Below, in pieces: positions 1 to 6,940 of a DNA stretch of 27,625 bases (its first letter is position 1; every line of letters starts with the position of its first letter). This stretch comes from JBGCDD01 sp045105075. Its GTDB lineage: Bacteria; Pseudomonadota; Alphaproteobacteria; Rhodobacterales; Rhodobacteraceae. The DNA lies in assembly GCA_045105075.1 (NCBI GenBank), contig JBGCDD010000235.1, positions 1 to 27,625 of the forward strand, in the 5' to 3' direction. Below the pieces are notes generated by a model. The model made no database searches, was not told the origin of the DNA, and saw only the letters and a program-made list of their open reading frames with translations. A program made the position numbers and the translations under genes.

Positions 1-845
1 TCGGCGTTTTCCTTGGGGCCTGCGGGTTCGTTGGTCAGCACAGCTTCGTGCCACCACGGACGGTTTTCAAAGTCACGGGTGCGGTGTTCGGGCAGGTCCA
101 CCTCGGCGGGATCATGCAGGTGCGACCAGGGTTCGGGGCAGTCAAACGGGTGATGCGGGTCGGGAAAACTGACCCAGGTGCAGAAGGGTTGGTCGTGCTC
201 CTGTTTGAGCCAGTCAATCGCGCGGTCGGCGGTCCATGTGGTGTTGTGCCAGGCGACGGGCAATTTTGAGTGCCAGGTTTGCGCCGCGCCGTGGGTGTCG
301 CGGGCGTTTTCGCCATAAAGCGTGTTCTTTTCGCCGCCGCGCCCGTCGGCGTAGAACCAGCGTTCGTAATGCTGCCCGGCGGGGGGCTTTTCGGGCAGGA
401 ACCAATTGTGTCCGACCAGCATCATTTCCACATGGTCAAAGCCCATATAGGGGCCGTTCCAGGTGTCGGGGTAGCTGGCCGAAGATCGCAGGCATTCCGG
501 TGATCCGGTGGGTTCAAAGGTGTGGAATGTGGAAAAATGCGCCTTGCCGAAGAACGCGGTGTCGTATCCGGCGGCGGCCAGTGTGCCCGCGAACCCTTTG
601 CCGCCCACGGCCGGGTCCAAATCGATGCCGTTGTCGTGCACGCCGTGGGTGCGGCACAGCTGACCGGTCAGGATCGAGGCGCGCGCGGGCTGGCACACCA
701 CGGTGGGCGTGATGCAATTGGTAAACCGGGTGCCACTGGCGGCCAGTTGATCCAGGTGCGGGGTTTTGATGGCGCGCCCTTCATGGCCGAAACAATCGGC
801 GCGGTGCTGGTCGGCAGAGATCAACAGAATGTTTGGGCGGCTCAT
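1..845 (-). CDS. Sulfatase (formylglycine-dependent type I), partial, 3' end outside window
   Basis: Predicted hydrolase of sulfate esters (alkaline phosphatase superfamily). Seen: the N-terminal 281 residues from ATG at 845. They include metal-ligand residues D12-Q13 in the first strand (ILLISADQH), the signature C51-x-P53-x-R55 whose Cys is oxidised to formylglycine in this family, a GKAHF segment typical of the active-site Lys/His, and a FPDPHHPFD stretch typical of choline-sulfatase/arylsulfatase-like members. There is no signal peptide, so it probably acts in the cytoplasm. The start overlaps the tctA stop (ATGA), implying translational coupling as the last visible gene of the transporter operon. 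Phosphonate monoester hydrolases share this fold, but the C-x-P-x-R core and operon context favour a sulfatase. The substrate is unknown. The C-terminal part lies beyond the window. Confidence 0.9.
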   Translation of the reverse strand, partial: MSRPNILLISADQHRADCFGHEGRAIKTPHLDQLAASGTRFTNCITPTVVCQPARASILTGQLCRTHGVHDNGIDLDPAVGGKGFAGTLAAAGYDTAFFGKAHFSTFHTFEPTGSPECLRSSASYPDTWNGPYMGFDHVEMMLVGHNWFLPEKPPAGQHYERWFYADGRGGEKNTLYGENARDTHGAAQTWHSKLPVAWHNTTWTADRAIDWLKQEHDQPFCTWVSFPDPHHPFDCPEPWSHLHDPAEVDLPEHRTRDFENRPWWHEAVLTNEPAGPKENA

Positions 846-2431
846 GGTGAGGGGGGTTCCTTTTGGGGGCGAAGGGAAAACAGGATGATCGCTGCGGATA
901 GCAGCATCAGGGTCAGTGCAACCGGGCTGGTGAACAGAAAGAACGGATCGCTGCCTGTGGCGGCAAAGGCCTGGCGCGCGGTTTCTTCCAGTTTCAGGCC
1001 GAGGATAAAGGCGATCACGAAGGGCAGCGGCGAGATGCCAAGCCGGCGCATGACGTAACCCAGAACGCCAAAACCGATGGCAAACCAAACGGCGCTGAGG
1101 CGGGTTTCCTGCACGTAGATCGCCGTCAGGGTCAGCAGCAGCACGCAGGGCAAAAGGATGTGTTTGGGGATGCGGATCATCACCCCCATCGAGCGCATGA
1201 AGACGCCGCCGATGGTCCAGTTCAGTGCGTTGGCGATGAACATCGTGGTGAACAGGCCAAAGGCGATGACCAGTTCGGGGTTCACGCTGTCGGTTGAGAA
1301 TTTGAACACAGAGGGGCCGGGGTTGAAGCCGCCGATGCTTTCGGCCGCCAAAATCAGGAACACGGCCGCCGCGTTGCCGGGAATGCCCAGCGACAGCACC
1401 GGGATCAGATTGGCGCCCGACACTGACGAATTGGCCGCCTCTGTTGCGGCGATGCCTTCGGGGGCGCCTTGGCCGAAAGGCGTTGTTTGCGGGTGGGCCT
1501 TGGTGTGGCGGGCGCGCCCAACCGTGTAGCCCAGCGTTGCGGCCAGGGTCGAGCCAACGCCGGGAAGCGCGCCGATGGCAGTGCCAATCATGGCCGAACG
1601 CCCGATGTAGGGCAGGATACGGCGGATGTCGGCGGGCTTCAGGCGCTGGTCACCGGCCTCGAAAATCTCGGCTGCGGGGTTTTGGTTTGACGGCGCGCGG
1701 ATCAGATCCTCAAGCGCTTTGAACACTTCGCCCAGGATCAGCACGCCCAGCACGGCGGTGGTGATCGGAAAACCCTGCGCCAGCTGTTGGGTGCCAAAGC
1801 TGAGCCGGGGGTAAAAGTCCTCGCCTGTGCCGATATAAGCGGCCATCAACCCCAAGCCGGTCGAGATCAGCCCTTTGCCGACAGAGCCGCCAATGACCGA
1901 GGCAATAAAGGCCAGCGACAGGATCAGAAGCGCGGTTTTTTCAGGCAAATCCAGATAGCGTTCGACCAGAATGGCCAGAAACGGCGCGCACAGGATCAGC
2001 ACCAGATCGGAAAATGTATCGCCCGACGCGGACGAGATATGCGCGATGCGCAGCGCCTTTTTGGCCTGTCCCTTTTGGGTCATCGGATAGCCGTCAAGCG
2101 TGGTCATATAGGCATCGGGCGTGCCGGGCGTGTTGAACAGGATCGCAGGCACCGCCCCGCCGATGGTGGCGCCTTTCATCACGCCGATCAGGAAACCCAT
2201 CACCGGCAACAGCGCATCGGGGTTAAAGCCGAAGGTCGAAATCAGGATCGGCAGCGAGATCGCCATTGCCATCGGCCCGGCCAAACCCGGCGTGGCTCCG
2301 ACCATAATGCCGAGCAAAAAGCCAAACAGAACCATCAGCGGCGTGGCCGGCACGCCCAGCCCCAAAAGCGAGATTTCGGGGCCCTGAAACACCGCCAGAA
2401 TGCCCAGCCAGATGTAGTCAAACACGCCCAT
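842..2431 (-). CDS. tctA: Tripartite tricarboxylate transporter large permease, TctA family
   Basis: Large membrane subunit of a TTT transporter, driving secondary (ion-coupled) uptake of an organic anion delivered by the periplasmic binding protein. About 529 residues, close to the usual ~500. It is very hydrophobic with roughly 10-12 membrane segments, and has family-typical glycine/proline-rich stretches early (GATPGLAGPMA; GAVPAILFNTPGTPD) and in the middle (GALPGVGSTLAA; SLGIPGNAAAVFLIL). The end of tctB and the start of this gene form a TGATG junction: ATG at 2431 is preferred, with GTG at 2434 in the same frame as alternative. Its stop overlaps the sulfatase start. The ligand cannot be read from sequence; the sulfatase next to it suggests a sulfated or carboxylated organic anion. 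Confidence 0.93.
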   Translation of the reverse strand: MGVFDYIWLGILAVFQGPEISLLGLGVPATPLMVLFGFLLGIMVGATPGLAGPMAMAISLPILISTFGFNPDALLPVMGFLIGVMKGATIGGAVPAILFNTPGTPDAYMTTLDGYPMTQKGQAKKALRIAHISSASGDTFSDLVLILCAPFLAILVERYLDLPEKTALLILSLAFIASVIGGSVGKGLISTGLGLMAAYIGTGEDFYPRLSFGTQQLAQGFPITTAVLGVLILGEVFKALEDLIRAPSNQNPAAEIFEAGDQRLKPADIRRILPYIGRSAMIGTAIGALPGVGSTLAATLGYTVGRARHTKAHPQTTPFGQGAPEGIAATEAANSSVSGANLIPVLSLGIPGNAAAVFLILAAESIGGFNPGPSVFKFSTDSVNPELVIAFGLFTTMFIANALNWTIGGVFMRSMGVMIRIPKHILLPCVLLLTLTAIYVQETRLSAVWFAIGFGVLGYVMRRLGISPLPFVIAFILGLKLEETARQAFAATGSDPFFLFTSPVALTLMLLSAAIILFSLRPQKEPPSP

Positions 2432-2982
2432 CACACGTCTCCGTTGGGCGGCAGCAGCAGGTCATCAAAGGGCAGATCAAAGATCGCAATCAATGCGGTG
2501 ACGGTGCAAAGCGCGATGATCACGGCGCGCAGGTTCAGGCGACGCTCTACGGTTGAGATCAACGTGGTGATCAACACGGTGCCGCCCAAGCCAAAGCCAA
2601 TCCATTTCCACGGCGCGGTGTCGCGTAAAGCCCGGTAGGGGGTGTCTTCGCCGCTCAGCAGAACCGCAAGCGGGCCAGCCCAGCGCATGATGGCAAAGAC
2701 GCCGATCAACAGACCCAACAGGGCGGCCACATAGGCCAGATTGGCACGGTTTAGGGTGGGTTGGTGGTTGGCGCGGGCCTCGCGCAGCACCAACAGCCCG
2801 CCAAGTCCGATGAACGCCGCGCCGATTGTGGGCGCCAGTGCATCACCGATGCTGGTGCGCCGCCGCACGGTTTCGATCAGGCCAGTGGTGGTGTCCAGCG
2901 GCACCCAGATCAGGGCGGTGGCGGCGGCAAAGGCCACGCAGCTCAGCCCAAGAACAAGATTGGCGCGAGAATGGGTCGTCAT
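2431..2982 (-). CDS. tctB: Tripartite tricarboxylate transporter small permease, TctB family
   Basis: Small membrane subunit of the TTT transporter, 183 residues. About four to five hydrophobic segments are visible: near residues 8-26, 50-64, 82-106, and two in the C-terminal third (GFGLGGTVLITTLIS; AVIIALCTVTALIAIF). TctB proteins are poorly conserved, so the call leans on size, topology and position between tctC and tctA. A short AAGG ribosome-binding site lies about 9 bases before ATG at 2982. It overlaps tctA by the TGATG junction and is separated from tctC by a stem-loop at 3012-3040, which may lower its expression relative to the binding protein. Confidence 0.85.
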   Translation of the reverse strand: MTTHSRANLVLGLSCVAFAAATALIWVPLDTTTGLIETVRRRTSIGDALAPTIGAAFIGLGGLLVLREARANHQPTLNRANLAYVAALLGLLIGVFAIMRWAGPLAVLLSGEDTPYRALRDTAPWKWIGFGLGGTVLITTLISTVERRLNLRAVIIALCTVTALIAIFDLPFDDLLLPPNGDV

Positions 2983-3011
2983 GACAGACGCCTTAGGCTG
3001 TTGAAACAGAT

Positions 3012-3040
3012 GCGGCCCCCTCGCGCGTCAAAGGGGCCGC
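3012..3040 (-). promoter_or_regulatory. Stem-loop between tctC and tctB
   Basis: Perfect 8-bp inverted repeat GCGGCCCC / GGGGCCGC (3012-3019 and 3033-3040) with a 13-base loop, lying just downstream of the tctC stop in transcript orientation. No clear run of T follows, so it is more likely an mRNA 3'-end stabiliser or partial terminator than a full intrinsic terminator. Such hairpins after binding-protein genes are a known way to get more binding protein than permease; that role here is inferred. Confidence 0.6.
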
Positions 3041-3050
3041 GATGCCGGGT

Positions 3051-3989
3051 TTATTCGGAAACAGCCTCGAGCAACGCGCCTGCGGCCTCAAAGTCGCTGG
3101 TAACCAAAGCATCGAGCGCGTCGCCGGTGATCACGGTTGCGCCGCCAAAGGCGCGTTTGATGATCGCCCCGGCTTTGGTGGTTTCGTCCGATGCCACACT
3201 GCCAATCGCGTCGGCCAGGGCGGTGCGCGCGTCGGCGGGCATGCCTGCGGGGGCGACAAACATGAAGTACCCGTCGGCCACAAAATCAACGCCGAGATCG
3301 CCCATCGTCGGCGCGTCAGGGGTTTGGTTCAGCGGCACCGACAGCGCCGAGGCGAGGTTGACCAGATCGCCTGCGGCCACGCCTTTGCCCTGAATGCCAG
3401 CCATAAAGCCCAGATCCATGTCGCCCGCGTTGACGCCGTTCATCACCGCGCGTCCGCCGCGCACCTGAACGATGTTGAACTCGATTCCATTGGCCTCGGC
3501 CAAGAGATAGGCCAGATCCGACAGTTTGGGGCTCATGGTGCCAAAACGCAGGGTTCCGCCGCCTTTGGCCGCTGCAACCACGTCGGCGAAACTGGTCCAG
3601 CCTTTGGTGGACAGCGACACAACGCCCATCTGAAAGCCCGCAGTTGTGGTGATCGGGGTGAACTGATCCGGGGTCAGACCGGCATCGGCGGCGCGCATAT
3701 TATAGCCCAGCGATTCGGTGACCAGCATACCAATGACCGAGCCGTCGTTGGGCATGTCCTTGATTGCGGCGGCCAGGTTCAGACCGCCTTTGCCGGTGAC
3801 CTGCTCGGGGATGAATTGCCAGCCCATGCGGGATTCCAGCTCTTCTGCGATCAGACGGGCCTGGGTGTCGGCGCCGCCGCCCGCCGCGAAGGCGATCATC
3901 AGCTTGATCGGGCCCGGTGGCGTCCAGTCCGCGGCCTGGGCGGTGAATGCGACAAGGCTCATGGCTGCCGCGCATAGCAGATTTTTCAT
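3051..3989 (-). CDS. tctC: TTT transporter periplasmic binding protein, TctC/Bug family
   Basis: Periplasmic solute receptor that passes its ligand to TctA/TctB. 312 residues. It has a signal peptide (MKNLLCAAAMSLVAFTAQA, cleavage before ADW), then the family start with PIKLMIAFAAGGGADTQAR, a glycine-rich ligand loop, and the central GKGGLNLAAAI and TLRFGTMSPKLSDLAY regions. ATG at 3989 was chosen over the longer frame from 4052 because GGGAGG sits just upstream and the signal peptide begins there; the longer version would read through the operator region. First gene of the operon tctC-tctB-tctA-sulfatase. Divergent from the MarR gene, with two palindromes between them. Bug proteins bind diverse carboxylates, so the ligand is not predictable. 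Confidence 0.92.
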   Translation of the reverse strand: MKNLLCAAAMSLVAFTAQAADWTPPGPIKLMIAFAAGGGADTQARLIAEELESRMGWQFIPEQVTGKGGLNLAAAIKDMPNDGSVIGMLVTESLGYNMRAADAGLTPDQFTPITTTAGFQMGVVSLSTKGWTSFADVVAAAKGGGTLRFGTMSPKLSDLAYLLAEANGIEFNIVQVRGGRAVMNGVNAGDMDLGFMAGIQGKGVAAGDLVNLASALSVPLNQTPDAPTMGDLGVDFVADGYFMFVAPAGMPADARTALADAIGSVASDETTKAGAIIKRAFGGATVITGDALDALVTSDFEAAGALLEAVSE

Positions 3990-4035
3990 TGTGTCCTCCC
4001 TGAACATCGATTTGCGGCTAAGGGGCCATAAATTA

Positions 4036-4069
4036 GTTGATAGATCAACCATAAAGTTGACCCATCAAC
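4036..4069. promoter_or_regulatory. Two tandem palindromic operators in the tctC-marR intergenic region
   Basis: Two 14-bp palindromes, GTTGATAGATCAAC (4036-4049) and GTTGACCCATCAAC (4056-4069), share the pattern GTTGA-N4-TCAAC. Flanking bases extend this towards TAGTTGA-N4-TCAACTA. Their centres are 20 bp apart, about two helical turns, so two dimers would sit on one face of the DNA. They lie between the divergent MarR gene and the tctC operon. MarR proteins commonly bind such sites and repress both directions; binding by this neighbour is inferred. Confidence 0.72.
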
Positions 4070-4103
4070 TATGTTCTGCAAGTGTGCGCATCAGGAGGCC
4101 GTG

Positions 4104-4577
4104 ATGCCAAAGATCCAAACGCCGCTGAAATCCGAAAGTCCGCCGCTGCGCGAACGGGTGTCTTTTCGGGTCAGCCGCCTGCACGCCCGGTTGAACGCGC
4201 AAGCGGCACGCATTCTGGCGCGCACGGCGCAAATTTCGCTGTCGCAATGGCGGGTGATGGTGATGATCGAGCGTGCGGGGGAAATCTCGGCGAGCGACAT
4301 TGTGCGCCAGACCAAGTTCGACAAAGCGCTGGTGAGCCGCACGATCAAATCGCTGGTCAAACAAGAATTGGTCGAGGTCGGGGTGTCTCAACAGGACCAG
4401 CGCACCCATCTGATTCGGTTCACGAAGGTCGGATTGCAGCGGTTTGAACAGGCCTGGCCGCATATGCTGGCGCGGCAGAACACTCTGATTGCCAGCCTTG
4501 ATGACGCCGAAATCGCGCAGTTTTTCGCAACGCTCAGCAAGATCGAAGCGGCGATTGATGGTCAGGGTGAAGTCTGA
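4104..4577 (+). CDS. MarR-family transcriptional regulator
   Basis: 157-residue winged-helix regulator, a normal MarR length. The N-terminal dimer helices are followed by the DNA-binding core: ISLSQWRVMVMIERAG, then SASDIVRQTKFDKALVSRTI as the recognition helix region, a wing with QQDQRTHLIRFTKVG, and C-terminal dimerisation helices. ATG at 4104 was chosen because AGGAGG lies at 4093-4098; an in-frame ATG at 4071 would start directly on the end of the second operator and has no such site. Divergent from tctC. It probably represses the transporter/sulfatase operon and itself, with release by a small organic effector related to the transported compound. Confidence 0.9.
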   Translation: MPKIQTPLKSESPPLRERVSFRVSRLHARLNAQAARILARTAQISLSQWRVMVMIERAGEISASDIVRQTKFDKALVSRTIKSLVKQELVEVGVSQQDQRTHLIRFTKVGLQRFEQAWPHMLARQNTLIASLDDAEIAQFFATLSKIEAAIDGQGEV

Positions 4578-4621
4578 CCTGCCGATTTGGGCGGCGCAGG
4601 TGATCACCCGTTAACTGTTTT
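4578..4621 (+). terminator. Possible weak terminator after marR
   Basis: An imperfect stem with CCTGC (4578-4582) pairing with GCAGG (4596-4600) and partial inner pairing, followed some 14 bases later by a short T run (TGTTTTT). The distance from stem to T run is larger than in a standard intrinsic terminator, so this is tentative. If inactive, marR could be co-transcribed with the TPR gene about 100 bp downstream. Confidence 0.2.
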
Positions 4622-4678
4622 TGGCTCTGAGCGAGAAACAGACGTGACGGGCAGATCAAAACACGCATAACTGTCAGC

Positions 4679-6055
4679 ATGTTGGATCAGTTCGGCACCG
4701 AAATCACGACCAGCCAGCCACGGTCTTTGACGGCGTGGAACGACGCGATGTCGTCTTACCTGGCGTTTCGCGGCGACCCGGTTGCGCGATTGTCCGGGCT
4801 GGATGATCCGGGTTTTATCGAAGCACCGGCCTTTTGCGCGGCGATGAAGCTGTTGTCGGGGCTGGATCCCGATTCGGATTCTGTGATGCAGGACCGCCTT
4901 GCTTTGATGGAGGCCGCCAAGGGGGCCTCGGGGGCGCAAATGGGCCACGCGGATGCGGTTGAGCTGTTGGCTGAGGGCGCGTTTTCCCAAGCAGCGGCGA
5001 TGTGGGACGGGGTTTTGGCGCAGGCGCCCGGCGATGTGTTGGCGTTAAAATGCAGTCACGAGACCTGGTTTCTGGTTGGTGCTGCAGAAGAAATGCGCGG
5101 TTCGACCACGGCGGCGCTCGATCGGCTGGACATTGATCATCCGGTCTATGCGGTTGCGGCGGCGCAGCATGGATTTGCGTTGGAGGAAACCGGTGACTAC
5201 GCGGCGGCGGAAAGCTGGGGACGCCTTGCGCTGGATCTGGCGCCGCGCGATTGCTGGGCGCTGCATTGTTTGGCGCATGTCTATGAAACGCAAAACCGCC
5301 ACGCAGATGCGATGGCGTTGTTGAACGCGAAAAAGCCGATCTGGCGGGAACAGAATTTGCTGAATGCGCATATCTGGTGGCATTTGGCGTTGCGTTTGAT
5401 CGAAGCTGGCGCGACCGAGGCTGCATTGGCGATTTTCGATGAAGAGCTGGCCGAGGTGGACGCGGACAATCGGTTCCGGCTGACCGATGGCACGTCGTTG
5501 CTGTGGCGGCTCGAACTTGAAGGTGTGGATGTGGGCGCGCGCTGGCGCGGGATGGCGGACAAGTGGGCGCAATCTGCCGAGCTGCACACCAACGGCTTTC
5601 TGGACGTCCACGCGGCGTTGGCTTTTGCGCGATGTCCTGATCAACCTGCGGCTGATTTGTTTTTTGACACGCTGGCCAAGGCATTCGCCAAAGACACCAG
5701 CGAAAATGCGCAGACCTATCGCACATTGATCCAGCCGATCAGTCGCGCGTTGCGGCTTTACCCCGACAACCCGCAGGCCGCCTGTGCGATGATGGCACCG
5801 CTACTGGCCGAGTTGCACCGCATGGGTGGGTCGATTGTTCAGCGCGAAATCGTTGAACGCAGCTATAGCTCGGCGCTGATTGCGACCGGCGCCGTGGCGC
5901 AATGTGCGGCCTGGATAGACCCGCAGATCGGACACCACCCCAACACGCCCTGGTTGTTACGTGACCGGGCGCGCTGTGCCGATGCCGGCGGGGACACCGC
6001 CAAAGCCACCTTGTTGCGCCGGCGTGCGGATCTGATGTTTGCCGGTTTTCAATGA
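4679..6055 (+). CDS. Tetratricopeptide repeat protein, TTC38-like family
   Basis: 458-residue soluble protein, similar in length to the TTC38/StaR-like TPR family. Helical repeat segments are visible across the chain: AEGAFSQAAAMWDGVLAQAP, EETGDYAAAESWGRLALDLA, VYETQNRHADAMALL, and a histidine/tryptophan-rich stretch HIWWHLALRLIEAG followed by DGTSLLWRLELEGVD, which recalls this family. There is no signal peptide or membrane segment, so it is predicted cytoplasmic. Molecular function is unknown; the fold implies protein-protein contacts. ATG at 4679 has no clear Shine-Dalgarno sequence, so the start is uncertain and an in-frame ATG some 23 codons later is possible. It is followed within 37 bp by the cyclase-family gene in the same direction. 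Confidence 0.8.
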   Translation: MLDQFGTEITTSQPRSLTAWNDAMSSYLAFRGDPVARLSGLDDPGFIEAPAFCAAMKLLSGLDPDSDSVMQDRLALMEAAKGASGAQMGHADAVELLAEGAFSQAAAMWDGVLAQAPGDVLALKCSHETWFLVGAAEEMRGSTTAALDRLDIDHPVYAVAAAQHGFALEETGDYAAAESWGRLALDLAPRDCWALHCLAHVYETQNRHADAMALLNAKKPIWREQNLLNAHIWWHLALRLIEAGATEAALAIFDEELAEVDADNRFRLTDGTSLLWRLELEGVDVGARWRGMADKWAQSAELHTNGFLDVHAALAFARCPDQPAADLFFDTLAKAFAKDTSENAQTYRTLIQPISRALRLYPDNPQAACAMMAPLLAELHRMGGSIVQREIVERSYSSALIATGAVAQCAAWIDPQIGHHPNTPWLLRDRARCADAGGDTAKATLLRRRADLMFAGFQ

Positions 6056-6091
6056 GCCGATTTTCCAACCCCAACCCAAAGGATCAACGCC

Positions 6092-6901
6092 ATGTGTGAT
6101 ATCTGTGTGATGAATGCTGTGAAGGACAAGATGTTGTCGCGCCGTAATTTCTTTAAGACTGCGGCAGTGGCGGCGGCCGCGTCAACTGTGATCAACACGC
6201 CAGCGATGGCGGGCGGGCACGGTGTGACGTTCGAGGATATGACTCACACATTGCACGAGGATTTCCCGACCTATTTTGGCGAGTCCCAATTCTCGCGAGA
6301 GCAGCTTTTCAACTACGGCGAGCATTCGTTCAATCTGTTCCAGAACACGATCAACGAACATACCGGCACCCACATCGATGCGCCGTTGCATTTCTCGGCG
6401 GATGGCAGTTCGGTTGATGAGCTGGAGATCGCCAATCTGATTGCGCCGCTCTGTGTGATCGATATTGCCGCGCGCGCGGCCGAAGATGCGGACACGCAGG
6501 TGACGCCCGATGATCTGAAAGCGTGGATGGCTGCGAATGGAGACATTCCGGCCCATGCCTGCGTCGCGATGCATTCGGGGTGGGGCGCCAAGGTTGATAC
6601 CGATGGGTTTCGCAACTTTGACGGGACTGCACAGCACTATCCCGGGTTTCATGTGGAAGCCGTGGCGATGTTGATGGAGGACACCGGCGCGCAGTCGATT
6701 GCGGTTGACACGCTGTCGCTTGATCACGGGATTTCGGGTGATTTCGCGACGCATTACGCTTGGCTGCCCACGGGGCGCTTTGGCATCGAAAACATCGCCA
6801 ATCTTGATAAAGTGCCCGCCGCCGGGGCGACTTTGGTGATTGGTGCGCCCAAAATTGCCGGAGGAACAGGTGGACCTGCGCGCATTTTTGCGATGATCTG
6901 A
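6092..6901 (+). CDS. Cyclase-family (kynurenine formamidase-like) metal hydrolase with Tat signal
   Basis: 269 residues. The N-terminus carries a twin-arginine motif (SRRNFF, residues 16-21) and a hydrophobic alanine-rich stretch ending in AMA at residues 38-40, so export by Tat to the periplasm is predicted. The diagnostic metal motif H-x-G-T-H-x-D-x-P-x-H is intact (H90, H94, D96, H100). Family members hydrolyse formylkynurenine, cyclic amides or related substrates; the substrate here is unknown. AAAGGA lies about 8 bases before ATG at 6092, supporting this start although ATG at residues 8 and 14 are also in frame. The n-region ahead of the twin arginines is unusually long and has a C-x-x-C pair. 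The acyl-CoA dehydrogenase homologue follows 39 bp downstream, suggesting co-transcription. Confidence 0.87.
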   Translation: MCDICVMNAVKDKMLSRRNFFKTAAVAAAASTVINTPAMAGGHGVTFEDMTHTLHEDFPTYFGESQFSREQLFNYGEHSFNLFQNTINEHTGTHIDAPLHFSADGSSVDELEIANLIAPLCVIDIAARAAEDADTQVTPDDLKAWMAANGDIPAHACVAMHSGWGAKVDTDGFRNFDGTAQHYPGFHVEAVAMLMEDTGAQSIAVDTLSLDHGISGDFATHYAWLPTGRFGIENIANLDKVPAAGATLVIGAPKIAGGTGGPARIFAMI

Positions 6902-6940
6902 TCCTATGATCTGTTTGGGACGCAACACAAAGGACACGCC

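Noticed and set aside
1787..2638. Plus-strand open frame of 283 codons opposite tctA/tctB
   Set aside because: Composition rich in Q, R and H with no family motif; the sense strand encodes clear transporter subunits.
3042..3977. Plus-strand open frame of 311 codons opposite tctC
   Set aside because: Shadow of the binding-protein gene; no signal, domain or start site support.
3990..4052. N-terminal extension of the TctC protein from an ATG at 4052
   Set aside because: It would run through the operator region and place 21 extra residues before an obvious signal peptide that has its own GGGAGG site.
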